Shown here one piece after another: positions 40,929 through 50,771 of a stretch of 64,000 nucleotides of DNA (its first letter is position 1; every line of letters begins with the position of its first letter). This DNA is from Fulvia fulva (lineage: Eukaryota > Ascomycota > Dothideomycetes > Mycosphaerellales > Mycosphaerellaceae), in assembly GCF_020509005.1 (NCBI RefSeq), contig NC_063015.1, positions 2,294,001 through 2,358,000 of the forward strand, read 5' to 3'. The notes beneath the pieces were generated by a model that was not told the DNA's origin, searched no databases, and saw only the letters and a list, made by a program, of their open reading frames with translations. Both the position numbers and the translations under genes were made by a program.

Positions 40929-43900
40929 CTATGATGTCTTCTGTCTCTTGACATCGTCTTCCTCCTCTTCGTCAGTCCCAGCGGCACGTTTGACACCTGC
41001 CACCTGCGGTACAGGGTCTGGTGCTTCAAGGTCAATCACCTTGGGCTCCGTACTCGGCGTAGTCACAGACTGAGCCTCGGAGTTTTCAGGTGCTAGCGGT
41101 GATGTCGCTGCACTGTCCGCCTTAGGAAGCGCCGGGGACGTAACAGCTGCAGATGGAGCAGCCGTACTGTTCACCGTAGCTGCTGAACTACTACCGGTGG
41201 TGGTGTCAGCGACAGTCGAAGTGACAGGAGTTGACACGCTGGAAGCCGAATCCTGGGCCGGATTTTCAGCTTTGGCATGTCCATCCGACGGAGCCGCAAC
41301 GGTGGAAGGCATTGTCGCGCGTTCCGAAGCTTGGTCTATTGGCACCGTTGCTGCAAGACTTTGGTCATTTCCCCGGGTCGGAGCAAGAGAACTAGCATCA
41401 ACGGCAGGGGTTTGAGTTATCGCTGCACCTGAAGTCTGCGTTATGATGCCATTTGCAGTAGGCGGCAGGCTCTGGGGTGCTGGCTGGCCCGCGGTGCCTA
41501 CGGCTCCTGTCACCTGTTGAGAAACGGGTGGTGCCATCGCTGCCATTGCCGCAGCACTGGTTGTGGCTTGAGGAGTGCCAGCTGGTGGAGGCATCGCGTT
41601 TGGTGGAGTATTGCCACTCGGTCGAGACTGCGGCGGCTGTACAATACCTACCAAAGGTTCTCGAGGCAACGATGGCTGTGAGCCTGGTGGTGGCTGCGGG
41701 AATGGCTGCTGTGGCTGATTTGGGCCGGGATGCTGACCAGTAGGCTGTTGCTGACCCGTAAGATGTTGTTGTCCTTGGGGCTGTTGCTGGGCCTGAACGG
41801 GCTGACCCTGAGGATGCTGAGTTACAGCTTGCTGACTCTGCAGTTGCGGACCTTGAGTTTGCAGTCCCTGAGTCTGCTGGGTAGGAGGCGCTACACCTTG
41901 GGTCAGCTGACCTTGAGGCTGCTGTCCAGGAGGCTGCTGCTGTCTAGGAGGCGCTACCTGTTGCTGCTGATTTGCTAACGGGGCATTTCCATTGGCAGGC
42001 GCTGCTGCTGCCGCGTCCGCTGTATCCGACAAGAATCTGTCAAAGATTGCTTTCATCGAGGGAAATGGCTCCAGCAGGTCTTCGCCAGGGACCAAGTCTA
42101 CGCGATCGCCTTGACCGTTCGAGGTGACGTACGAGTAGTACCCAACCGCACGTACGAACCCGAGTTCCCTCGACTTGTACTCTTGTGAGTCGATCGCATG
42201 TCCAGCCAACCAGTGTGAGCGGAAGTTCATGATCGCGTTGACTTGACGCGTGAGTGGCGTTTCGGCTGGCTGCGGAGGTGGATGGGGGGCGCCTCCATTC
42301 ATTTGGTGTGGTGACGGACCACCTTGCGGACCACCATACTGACCGTTCGGCGCTTGACCTGGAGGCGGTTGGCCGTTGGGACCACCCGGGTACGGGCTGT
42401 AGTAGTTGCCCTGCCCATTGTAAGGCTGTTGACCATTGCAATTCGACTGTCCATAGTTTCCAGGGTATCCAGGCTGCCCATACGGTGGCGGCATCTGGCC
42501 GTTCTGCATTGGACGGTTTGGAGGTGGAGGTGACTTGCGCTTCTTGTTGTCAAGAGGATGATCAAAATTGATGCGCCAGAACTTTCCTTTGCCACTTTTG
42601 CCTGCATCAACGAAGCGCTCGCATGACAGCAGGTTGTGCCTTACGCTGCTTTGCCAGCCAATAGAGCCCACCCGATACTTGTAGTACGGCCATCGTTTCT
42701 GAATCTTGTCGTAAATCGTCTGCAGATCAGCTTGACCGCCCTCGATGCTTGAGAGAATCTCATCAATGATGTAGATGTACGTCATGCTGGGTTTCTTCAA
42801 ATCTTCTTCCGTGAACTCAGTTTCGGGCTTAATGGGTGACGGGGACCTTTGACGTGGTCGAGCCTGCGCGAAAGCGAGCATTGCATCGTTGGGCAGCGGC
42901 GTCTGACTTTCCTGGCCTTGAGAGTCCCGTGGCGGCATTTGAGCACCACCTTCGATCGTGGGTCTAGCACTGGACTCGATGCTAGGCATCGGTAGGTCCG
43001 GTGGCTGTTCACCACGAGCTGCAGCCTTGGCCTGAAGATCTCTTTGCCTTTGCTCATGTCGTACTTCTGCAAGCAGTGTGTTAAGGTCGGGTATGGGCTC
43101 ATTGCGACGCTCGTACTCTCGCCTCTTGCGCTTGACGCCTGATTCGTCTCGCTTGGATAAGAGGCCGTTCTTGGGAGGCCGACCAGGACCTTTGCGTTTC
43201 TCTGGCATCTGCTCCGGAGCCAAGTCCGCAAGAACAGATCCTGGCTCGAGGTTGATTGGCACCACCGGTGGCGAGGCTTGTTCAGGCTTGGGCTTGGGCT
43301 CCTTGGCTGATTCTGCCCCATTCTCAGGTGCAGCAGCTTTTGGTTTCTTACCCTTGTCTTTCTTCTTGGTAACTTCAGGCGAGCCTGTTGTGTCTTCTCC
43401 GTTTGGCACATCTTTGGCCTTCGCCTTGCCAGCTGACTTCTCGCCTTTGTCCTTACCCTTGGCTTTGGCGGCGCTCTTGGCTTTCGCTGGTTCGGGCTCT
43501 TGCTCAGTGGGCTTCTTAGGCCTCTTGAGCTTGAGCTTGACCTTCGGCCGCTTGTCTTCTTCACTCTCTTCTGCATCTGCAGTGCTTGAAGCTCGACGGA
43601 TACGACTTGTCGCTGGGGACGTGCCGGCTTCGACGCCGTCCAGGAGATCTTCATTCTCCTCTTCTTCTGTTCTTGGAAGCTCAAAATTAAACTTCAGTGT
43701 GGAAATCCAGATCTCGTCATCATGCTGCAGCGCAATTTCTTGATCTTTGGTGTAATACACTTCGTTGACGACTGCGCCGTTGCCAACGATCCGCAGTATC
43801 CACTGCTCATCGTGCCAGTGGTTGTAGCTGAAGATGAGATGTTCTCTCGAGATTTGAGTAATATCCGCCGGCCTTGCTGGGTGTACAGGCAAAGCGGCCC

Positions 43901-44936
43901 ACTCATGGGAATCAGGTCGGCTGTTCACTGGCACTGGCTCGGTATGCTGGATTTCGTCCTCCGGCAGCGTGTATAAGTCGCGCGGGGCAATTGAGTTGGC
44001 TGAAGACGAATTGCCCTTCTTCCTGCGTCGGCGGCGGTCTGATGACGACAGATGATCATCCATGGCGAACGCCACAGGTCCGCCCTGCTCGCTGAAGCTG
44101 CTTAGCAATCCTTGTTGTGGACGGCCTTCGAGATCTTCGCCAAAACGATCGTCATCCCCAGGTTGTGAAGGCTGACTAGGCTCTTGTTGGTAGGCAGCGA
44201 GTGCGTTACGCGCCTTTGCTTCCTCTTTCGCCTTCTTCCTCTCGGCCCTGTATGCTGCCAGGTATGTGGCATCGCGCTGGATGATCAGATTCAGCGAGGT
44301 GATGACACAGTAGCTGTTGCTAAATCGCAGCATGGCATATCCTTCGTGTTGGTCATCCTCATCGTCGCTTGGTACGCTGGCGATACCGAACACCTCGTCA
44401 CTGTTGTTGGGAATCTCCACAGTCTCCTCGTTGGGAGCATCGTGACCGCCGTAGCTGTCTTGTGAAAAGTCTATTTCTCCGAGCTTGGGTGGACTTGTAG
44501 CCCTGGGTATAGCAATGTCGCTATTGAAGAGGTCATCGTCGTTGCTGAAGAGGTTGTCCTTGTCGGTGTCAGGTGCGAGGTTGTCGGTCGTCGGTGGAGG
44601 AGCATCGATATGCACTGGGCCGTTGGTGTCGCGAATGTTGCTTAGCGTACCGTGGTCGGTGACTCGCGTGGGGGTGTCTGGCAGCGACATGTGCTCGGCC
44701 ACATGCGTGGTCTCCGCGACTGGCGGCGATTGTGAATGCGGCGGTGGAGGTGGAGGCAGGGCTAGTGAGGGTGGGGTCTGCGCTTTGGTGGCAGCTATCT
44801 GTACTTCAGGCATTGTCATCTCGGCCACCGCTTCAGTGACTGCGGAAGGTGCCGGTGGTGCCGGTGGTGGTGAACGAGAGAACAGGTCGAGGTCGGGTTG
44901 CTGCGCGGCAAGCACGCCGGGTCCGCTGGGTTCCAT
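40929..44936 (-). CDS. FHL1-like transcription factor with FHA and forkhead domains
   Basis: Single long exon from ATG 44936, 1335 residues. After a Pro-rich acidic N-terminus, an FHA domain spans about residues 195-430 with a large insertion (YAMLRFSNSYCVITSLNLII, then ISREHLIFSYNHWHDEQW and LQHDDEIWISTLKFNFE). A forkhead winged helix is at about 710-800 (KKPSMTYIYIIDEILSSIEG, YYKYRVGSIGWQSSVRHNLL, GKGKFWRINFDH). A Lys/Glu-rich NLS-like region precedes it, and residues 980-1120 are Gln/Pro-rich low complexity. FHL1 orthologues bind ribosomal-protein gene promoters and recruit IFH1 under TOR control; this assignment rests on the FHA plus forkhead combination. The frame remains open upstream of the ATG, so the true start may be further 5' (see findings). 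Confidence 0.88.
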   Translation of the reverse strand: MEPSGPGVLAAQQPDLDLFSRSPPPAPPAPSAVTEAVAEMTMPEVQIAATKAQTPPSLALPPPPPPHSQSPPVAETTHVAEHMSLPDTPTRVTDHGTLSNIRDTNGPVHIDAPPPTTDNLAPDTDKDNLFSNDDDLFNSDIAIPRATSPPKLGEIDFSQDSYGGHDAPNEETVEIPNNSDEVFGIASVPSDDEDDQHEGYAMLRFSNSYCVITSLNLIIQRDATYLAAYRAERKKAKEEAKARNALAAYQQEPSQPSQPGDDDRFGEDLEGRPQQGLLSSFSEQGGPVAFAMDDHLSSSDRRRRRKKGNSSSANSIAPRDLYTLPEDEIQHTEPVPVNSRPDSHEWAALPVHPARPADITQISREHLIFSYNHWHDEQWILRIVGNGAVVNEVYYTKDQEIALQHDDEIWISTLKFNFELPRTEEEENEDLLDGVEAGTSPATSRIRRASSTADAEESEEDKRPKVKLKLKRPKKPTEQEPEPAKAKSAAKAKGKDKGEKSAGKAKAKDVPNGEDTTGSPEVTKKKDKGKKPKAAAPENGAESAKEPKPKPEQASPPVVPINLEPGSVLADLAPEQMPEKRKGPGRPPKNGLLSKRDESGVKRKRREYERRNEPIPDLNTLLAEVRHEQRQRDLQAKAAARGEQPPDLPMPSIESSARPTIEGGAQMPPRDSQGQESQTPLPNDAMLAFAQARPRQRSPSPIKPETEFTEEDLKKPSMTYIYIIDEILSSIEGGQADLQTIYDKIQKRWPYYKYRVGSIGWQSSVRHNLLSCERFVDAGKSGKGKFWRINFDHPLDNKKRKSPPPPNRPMQNGQMPPPYGQPGYPGNYGQSNCNGQQPYNGQGNYYSPYPGGPNGQPPPGQAPNGQYGGPQGGPSPHQMNGGAPHPPPQPAETPLTRQVNAIMNFRSHWLAGHAIDSQEYKSRELGFVRAVGYYSYVTSNGQGDRVDLVPGEDLLEPFPSMKAIFDRFLSDTADAAAAAPANGNAPLANQQQQVAPPRQQQPPGQQPQGQLTQGVAPPTQQTQGLQTQGPQLQSQQAVTQHPQGQPVQAQQQPQGQQHLTGQQQPTGQHPGPNQPQQPFPQPPPGSQPSLPREPLVGIVQPPQSRPSGNTPPNAMPPPAGTPQATTSAAAMAAMAPPVSQQVTGAVGTAGQPAPQSLPPTANGIITQTSGAAITQTPAVDASSLAPTRGNDQSLAATVPIDQASERATMPSTVAAPSDGHAKAENPAQDSASSVSTPVTSTVADTTTGSSSAATVNSTAAPSAAVTSPALPKADSAATSPLAPENSEAQSVTTPSTEPKVIDLEAPDPVPQVAGVKRAAGTDEEEEDDVKRQKTS
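41690..41975 (-). repeat. Gln/Pro-rich low-complexity coding repeats in the FHL1-like gene
   Basis: A run of CAG/CAA and CCN codons encoding many Q, P and G-Q repeats (for example QQQPQGQQHLTGQQQPTGQ). Typical of fungal transcriptional activation regions; length is likely to vary between strains. Confidence 0.6.
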
Positions 44937-45569
44937 CGCTTGTGGTGCCTGGGAAGGACCAGCGTCATTGTCTTTGCGCTTCCCTCTAATAATCGTGATG
45001 TACGGAACGGTTTTCCTGGCGGCTTGGAGGGCTGCTACTATTCGATCTCGTTGTCTCTGCTGTTCGGCTTTGCGTCGTTTCTCAAGTGTCTCACGTTGCT
45101 GTTTGCAAAGATATGCCGGGTCGGGACAGTCCGGTCTGCATGTGCAGGCGGCAGGCTTGACAAGTCCCGCGGCGCGAAATCGCTTCTGTTCTTGCTGATC
45201 TGCGGTGAGTGAATGAAGTGAGTGATCTGTGCAAGAGGAGACGTTAGCATGCTATGCCGCCATCCTGGAACTTTGTCGGTGAGGCGAGGCCGATCGCGGC
45301 TAATGGTCCAATCAAGCTGTTGGGATGGATGCTGGAAACGCGCTATCTCGTCCGTGCTGCATTGGTCCCTGCTCCGATACACTTTGTCCTCAGCGTGTCT
45401 TCGAAAGATGGCACTGGGCTTAGTGATACGTGGCAATGCGACGATATTCTGCTATCAAGCTGTGAACATACAAGAGGGCCGTGTCACTGGTGAGTCGAGA
45501 ATCTTTCGCGTCTTCGACTCTCCCAGCAGGAACGGCCTCGGGCTTGTAGTCGCCGCGGCTTCGACATAC
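44937..45569 (-). other. Open upstream region, possible 5' exon of the FHL1-like gene
   Basis: From 45195 to 44937 the minus strand stays open in the FHL1 frame for about 85 codons. It encodes a charged helical segment (CPDPAYLCKQQRETLEKRRK, AALQAARKTVPYITIIRGKR) that looks coding. It begins right after a CCGCAG acceptor at 45196. No ATG lies in it, so it would have to be spliced from an upstream exon; the region 45196-45569 between shows no gene. Confidence 0.4.
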
Positions 45570-45959
45570 CTTTCACGTTTCTCTCTCTGGCCTGGTCCTG
45601 ACTTCCATCTGCAACTCCTGTCGCGGCGGCGCTCCCAGCGCGCTTTCCTTCGGTTGCTCTCGGTATGAAGTCTAGACTTCTGGCGCCGACATCTTCCGTG
45701 CAAGGCGACCCAAAGGAGCATAAGGATGAATTATCTCCTGACCATCTGGGCGAGTCGATCTTGGGAGGCTCGTCGTCGCTGCCGACTTTGTCCAAGGTAT
45801 CATCTACACTATCTGTCAGCGAGCGGCCTAGAATGATGCGTCGCGGCCATGACGACGAGCCGAGAACAGACCAGCGTCTTCGTCGGGCCAGTTAATCAGG
45901 TCCTCAAAATCAAAAGCAGGAAAAGTGTGCTCCAGCCTCGAGCCGATAGCGTCTGCCAT
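45570..45959 (-). CDS. Tentative gene or 5' exons: acidic Ser/Asp-rich protein
   Basis: Two exons can be built: 45959-45872 (MADAIGSRLEHTFPAFDFED) and 45827-45570 (RSLTDSVDDTLDKVGSDDEP onwards), joined in phase over a 44-nt intron with a weak GTCTGT donor. The product is acidic, Ser/Asp-rich and likely disordered. The second exon ends at a strong GTATGT donor in phase 1, which matches the phase of the acceptor at 45196 in front of the open FHL1 region. So it may be the N-terminus of the FHL1-like protein rather than a separate gene. Function unknown. Confidence 0.35.
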
Positions 45960-46319
45960 ATCAGCTCTACTGCATCCGCGACGGCAGAGGCAGAGTACGA
46001 AGCACGAGCAACGATCGAGTCTACGCGCAGCACAACGCGCGCCTGCACTCATTGCTATGAGACTTTCACCGGCGTCGTGGAAGCCAATACGGTTCCAGCT
46101 GATTAGTGACAAGCTATGCATCCACTCTGCTAACACTGCTGACCAGCAACAACTAACCGGGTCGGGACGAACACCATATTCGAGAGCCGCGACGCGATCC
46201 ACCTCTCCAGCTTCCCGCGAAGACTCAGGTAATTCGTGACATATCACTGGTTCTGGTGCAAGCGCGAGCGAGCCAAGCAGCATTTTTCTTGCGACCGCTG
46301 AGGCGCTGATACCGTCGCC
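45960..46319. other. Divergent intergenic region
   Basis: 360 bases between the possible FHL1 5' exons and the divergent 2-oxoglutarate oxygenase. Presumably both promoters. No gene seen. Confidence 0.35.
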
Positions 46320-47153
46320 ATGGCTCCGAAGGGTAAAGCCGCAAAGAAAGTTACAACTCCTGCACCGGGCACGAAAACCGCGCAGCCGCCAGCATGGCCA
46401 CATATGCAGCCTGTGCTACCACCCGAAGATCTCGCGTTGGAAGTGCTGTTACAAGATCAGATTCTCACGATTCCCAGGTTGTGGACAGCAGGCCTCTGTA
46501 AAAGCTATGTCGGCTTCCTATCTCAGCTCCAACTGACGACCACTCCGGGCAAGCCCAAGAAAGGAGATGCCGTGCGCGTGAACGACAGATTTCAAGTCGA
46601 CGATCCGAACTTTGCCGAACAGCTATGGTCAGGAACTGCCTTGAAAGATCTTGTAAGCAAAGCCGTGATCGAAGGAGTGGGGCTATCAGATACCGCTAGG
46701 CGAGAGTTGTGGGGTGGTGAGGTTTCAGGCTTGAACAGCAATATTCGCATCTACAGGTATTCGAAAGGGCAATTTTTCGATCAGCACTGTCAGTACAAGC
46801 TTTCTATCGCATGCCGCAGCATAGTATGCAGAATCTGATATTGCGCAGACGACGATTCGAACAGTGTAGTCTTACCATCATCAGCGACTCCCGAGTCCAT
46901 ACCCGCAAAGACTACCTGGACTCTCCTGCTATACTTGAGCTCTTCCGCGACAGGTTGCAAAGGCGGCGAGACAGTCTTCTACCCAGACCCACCGAACAAG
47001 CGCGAGGCCACACCTCCGCCGATCATAGCAGAGCTTGAAGTTGGCATGGCACTATTGCATCGGCATGGCAAAGACTGTATGCTACATGAAGGAAGAGAGG
47101 TTACAGAGGGAGAGAAGTGGGTTATAAGAAGTGATTTGTGTGTCAGGCGGTAG
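46320..47153 (+). CDS. 2-oxoglutarate/Fe(II)-dependent dioxygenase (prolyl 4-hydroxylase-like)
   Basis: Two exons (46320-46788, 46849-47153), 257 residues; the join rebuilds FFDQHYDDSN. The double-stranded beta-helix has the metal ligands His156-x-Asp158 (QHYDD) and the distal His236 (CMLHEG), with Arg250 (WVIRSD) as 2-oxoglutarate ligand. TTWTLLLYLS and CKGGETVFYP are typical of P4H-like enzymes. The N-terminus MAPKGKAAKKVTTPAPGTKT is a basic, NLS-like tail. It hydroxylates protein or small-molecule substrates using oxygen and ascorbate; the substrate is unknown. Nuclear location is suggested only by the basic tail. Confidence 0.9.
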
Positions 47154-47441
47154 CAGAATACTGCTGTACGCAACGGCGGTATCTTACGTGTTGGTTCTCT
47201 CTATATTATAGCGATGTACCACGACCACCTATTCCCAGTGCTAGTGTAAAGTCTAGCAATGCATGCTGTGAGTGAAGTCCCTGCCATCTGTGTAACCCAC
47301 AGTGTTTGTATATTCTTCCACGTGAAGTCGCTTCCCAATTACTGTTCACCGACCTCACTTCGGCTTGCATAAGACTCGCCATACTTCTGTTTCTTTCACT
47401 TTGTCCTTTGGAACACAATGTCTTCTCGATAGAATGATAGC

Positions 47442-48574
47442 ATGAATCGGTCGCGAAACCTCGAAGTGCGAAAGCTTACCGTCAGAACGTAGGTATCACA
47501 TCCGCCACCTCGATTGCTTTCCCAATTATTCTAACGCACCAAACAATAGCTCAGCAATCGTTATCGCCCTGCTCACCCTTTGGTTCCTTCTGTCTGGAAT
47601 CTGGTCTACCCCAAAAGACGACAGTATGGGCAGCACACACCCCAGAAAACCGCTCTACAAATACGAAGTCGTCCACGGCCTCTTCCTCCAAGATGACCCC
47701 AAGACTGACTGGAACACTTTCGAATACGTACGTCCCTCTGATCACATCGCCCATTCCTGCCTAGACTGACCTACCTGACCAGATGAAACACAATTTCGGC
47801 CTCATCTCCCAGCCCTATCCCTCTGACACTTCAGCCACAGCCCACGACTCCGACTGGCTCCGCTTCAGCCGCTTCATCACCCACCTCAACTCCGCCGCCC
47901 CAGAGGGTTCCTCCTACAAACTCTTCTACCTCGGCCGCCACGGCGAAGGCTTTCACAACGTCGCCGAGTCCAAATACGGCACACAGCTCTGGGATGACTA
48001 CTGGTCCAAACTCGAAGGCGACGGAGAACTATTCTGGAGCGACGCACACTTGACCAAAGTCGGAGAATCCCAGGCCCTAGAAGCCCATAACTTCATGGGC
48101 ACGCAAATCTCATGGGCAAACATGCCAGCGCCAGAGGCGTATGTGGTGAGTCCGATGTTTAGATGTTTGCAGACTGCGAGTATCACATTTGAGAAGTTGG
48201 CGCTGCCAGAGGGGAAGGAGTTTAAGCCTGTTATCAAGGAACTTGCCAGGGAGGTGTTGGGGGTGCATACGTGTGATAGACGGAGTACGAAGGGTTATAT
48301 TCGCGAGCACTTTCTTGGCTGGGAGTTCGAGGAGGGGTTCAGGGAGGAGGATGAGTTGTGGTTGCCAGATCATCGGGAGACGCACGAGGAGCATGATGTG
48401 CGGACGACGGAACTTCTTGATGAGATTTTCGAGGAACATGAGGGGAAGATGGTCACGAGTTTGACGATTCATTCGGGGGCTATTGCGAGCCATTTGAGGG
48501 TTATTGGGCATAGGGAGTTCAAGTTGCCGACGGGTGGAATGATCCCGGTGTTGGTTAAGGCGACCAGGGTGTGA
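47442..48574 (+). CDS. Histidine phosphatase (phosphoglycerate-mutase-like, PMU1 type) with signal anchor
   Basis: Three exons (47442-47488, 47550-47727, 47783-48574), 338 residues. After MNRSRNLEVRKLTVRT a single hydrophobic helix (SAIVIALLTLWFLLSGIW) is a signal anchor. The catalytic domain has the phosphohistidine motif FYLGRHGEGFHN (His about 128), SPMFRCLQTASITFEKL, VHTCDRRSTKGYIREHF, and the distal His in TSLTIHSGAIASHL. Fungal PMU1-type proteins dephosphorylate small molecules or thiamine-related phosphates; a precise substrate cannot be given. The anchor suggests a secretory-pathway or membrane location. Exon 1 is only 47 nt, and all three exons join in frame. Confidence 0.93.
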
Positions 48575-48816
48575 TGATGGGAATCATGAGACATGGAGTA
48601 GATCTAGACAGACACTTTTAAAACCTCACGGATGAATAGATGAGCCACAGAGTGTGCTACCGCACATCGATTATACATTATCTGACGCTGGATGTGGTGG
48701 AGACAGCCACCGAACTTCACGGATCTGCGACACGCCTACCCCCAAGGTACTCGTCATGTTCTTCTCTCGTCATCTGCCGCAAATAATATACCGCTTGACT
48801 TCTCGCGGCAGGTAAA

Positions 48817-49389
48817 TCACAGGCGTCGATCCTTCCTGACTGATGGGTGGTCGTGTCCGTACGGATCGAGCAGCGGCGATAGTGGAGGCTCGGGATGGCG
48901 TACGGGATTTGCTAGACGTCTCTCGTTTCGTGCCGTCAGAGTATGATGCACATAGTATCGCACGCAGACTCCAGGGTCCCGCCCGCAGTGTCTCTCCAAG
49001 CGTTTGATAATCGCTCTCACGTCTTCATCTATGTCCTGCCATCGACGGCAGTCTGATCCCGCAAGCTCAATTACCAGCAGCATCATACGATCGCGGGCTT
49101 GGTCTTGTAAATCTTCGTTGTCGCCCGCTATATACAGCCCAGCTTTGCTCGAGCTACTGAACTGGAGGTCGTGCTTGCGGTATAGCCCGCGAGCCTGACG
49201 ATCGATGTCTCGAGTGATCGGTTTCCATATAACAGATTGGTGTTGCGTGCCATAGTAGTCGTATGCAAGGTCGACTGGCACAAGCTCAGGAGTGTACGCG
49301 AAGTGTGGTGCAATGAGCTGACTGCGGTCGTAAGAGTCTTTCTTCGGGATGGCCAATCCCGCAGTCGGATATAAGCGCCATCTAGGCAT
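48817..49389 (-). CDS. Uncharacterised 190-residue protein
   Basis: Single frame from ATG 49389 (MPRWRLYPTAGLAIPKKDSY). No motif is recognised. The middle (QDQARDRMMLLVIELAGSDC and DIDEDVRAIIKRLERHCGRD) is likely helical, with an aromatic N-terminal part (ELVPVDLAYDYYGTQHQSVI) and a Pro/His-rich tail. Codon use and length suggest a real gene, but there is no homologue in memory. It could have an upstream exon. Confidence 0.45.
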   Translation of the reverse strand: MPRWRLYPTAGLAIPKKDSYDRSQLIAPHFAYTPELVPVDLAYDYYGTQHQSVIWKPITRDIDRQARGLYRKHDLQFSSSSKAGLYIAGDNEDLQDQARDRMMLLVIELAGSDCRRWQDIDEDVRAIIKRLERHCGRDPGVCVRYYVHHTLTARNERRLANPVRHPEPPLSPLLDPYGHDHPSVRKDRRL

Positions 49390-49745
49390 TGCGTCGGGTT
49401 TGTTCCGTGTCAAAGGGCGGCGAATCAGCAACAGCGCGGTATGAGGTCGAGGAGTTGAAAGGTTTCCAGTGCAGATACTGAAGCTGTACGGTGGTGAAGC
49501 TGATCAGTGGCAGCGATAATCTAGCTGCAGATGAGAGTAAGCACGCGCCTGAAAGCTGGGTGTCCCATGTGTTGGTGCGCATCATTAATAGGAGCCGAAG
49601 AATCCCGTAGGAGGAGAAGTTCCAATGCTGTGGAAGGTTTCGATGAGTGGAGCCAGGACGATACCATGAGGTACGTTTACTGACCGACCAACACGCAACG
49701 CCGCAACGAGCTAATACCGTAGCACCGAAGGCATCATAGCTTCAC
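49390..49745. other. Intergenic region with no supported gene
   Basis: About 355 bases upstream of the 190-residue gene and downstream of the mitochondrial-type protein. A 67-codon minus-strand frame (49585-49382) has no motif. No gene is called. Confidence 0.35.
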
Positions 49746-50562
49746 TCAATTGTTCTGTCTTGCTTGCGCATCGAGCTCTTTTAGCTTCTCGACCAGCCTC
49801 TCCCGCAGGTAAGGACTTAGGCCCAGTATGCCCTCCTTCGTGATCGGTCTATATGTCCCACTCTTCTGGTAGCGCCCAGTACCGTCGACGAACTCGCCCT
49901 TGCCATCAATCTCCAAGCTACCAAGGATGTCCTCGGGATACGCGACACGGCCATAGTCCGGTGGATAGCGCTGATCACTGACGTGAATGTAGCCTCCTCG
50001 TCCTGCGCCTCCAATGCCACCTTGAGCACTCGCACCGCCTGCTCCATCACCACCTGAGCCTCCGCCTCCGCCAAACTGTCTGCTAGCCCGATCACGTCTC
50101 TTGTGCTGGTGTTGCTGATGTTGTGGGAAGAACACGCCTCCACTGCCTAGAGCAGAGCCGGCTTGAGAGGCGTAGACCCCAGCTTGTGCAATGACATCCG
50201 GGTCTTTGTATGCATTGTCCTTGATGACCCAGTGTAGTATGTCGAAGAAGGCATGGTTCTCTTCTAGCGTTTCGGTCGTGGGTGGGATCTTGGTCGTTGT
50301 GCCAATGGCTAGCGATGCAATGGGCGGTGTATTGGGTAGGTATGACAGGAGATATGGCTTCGAAGGTATGCTGGGTTGCTCGTGGACGTACTGCTACTTA
50401 TCAGTCACCATAACGCGTACATGCACTACATCAACATACGATGTGCTCGTTGTTTGGTAGTGTCGACAGAGCTCTTCTCAACGTCGAAGGAGATGTTCGG
50501 GCGATAAGTCGCAGACCCTGGAACGACAGCGCCGACTTTGCTGGCGCCAGTATAGTAGCCAT
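49746..50562 (-). CDS. Probable mitochondrial protein with Gly-rich linker
   Basis: Two exons on the minus strand (50562-50440, 50390-49746), 255 residues. The join rebuilds STLPNNEHIYVHEQPSIPSK. The N-terminus MATILAPAKSALSFQGLRLI, followed by ARTSPSTLRRALST, is a strong mitochondrial presequence. The middle has LPNTPPIASLAIGTTTKIPP and FFDILHWVIKDNAYKDPDVI. A Gly-rich linker leads to GYIHVSDQRYPPDYGRVAYP, DPL-like EDILGSLEIDGKGEF and the C-terminal YRPITKEGILGLSPYLRERL. I recognise no named family, but the C-terminal domain looks folded and conserved. It is divergent from the amidohydrolase with 209 bases between starts. Confidence 0.7.
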
Positions 50563-50771
50563 CGCTCCCGTCCTACGGCAATTAATTGTATGCTCGATGC
50601 CCAGAACAGTCGAATGTGTTCGGGATGAAGGTGGAAACAGTCGGTGCAATGGTCCAATGGATTTTCGATGACCCAATGACGTCTGGGAAGGAAGCATTGA
50701 CCAAGCCAAACGACATCTCGCCCTTTTGTACCGTCTTTCCTACACTACTATGACATTTGCTTATCTTCCAA
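50563..50771. promoter_or_regulatory. Bidirectional intergenic region
   Basis: 209 bases between two divergent start codons; presumably overlapping promoters. No specific element recognised. Confidence 0.4.

Noticed and set aside
42797..43743. Long alternative frames (295 and 221 codons) inside the FHL1-like gene on both strands
   Set aside because: They arise from Lys/Pro/Ser-rich coding composition; the FHA and forkhead frame explains the region.
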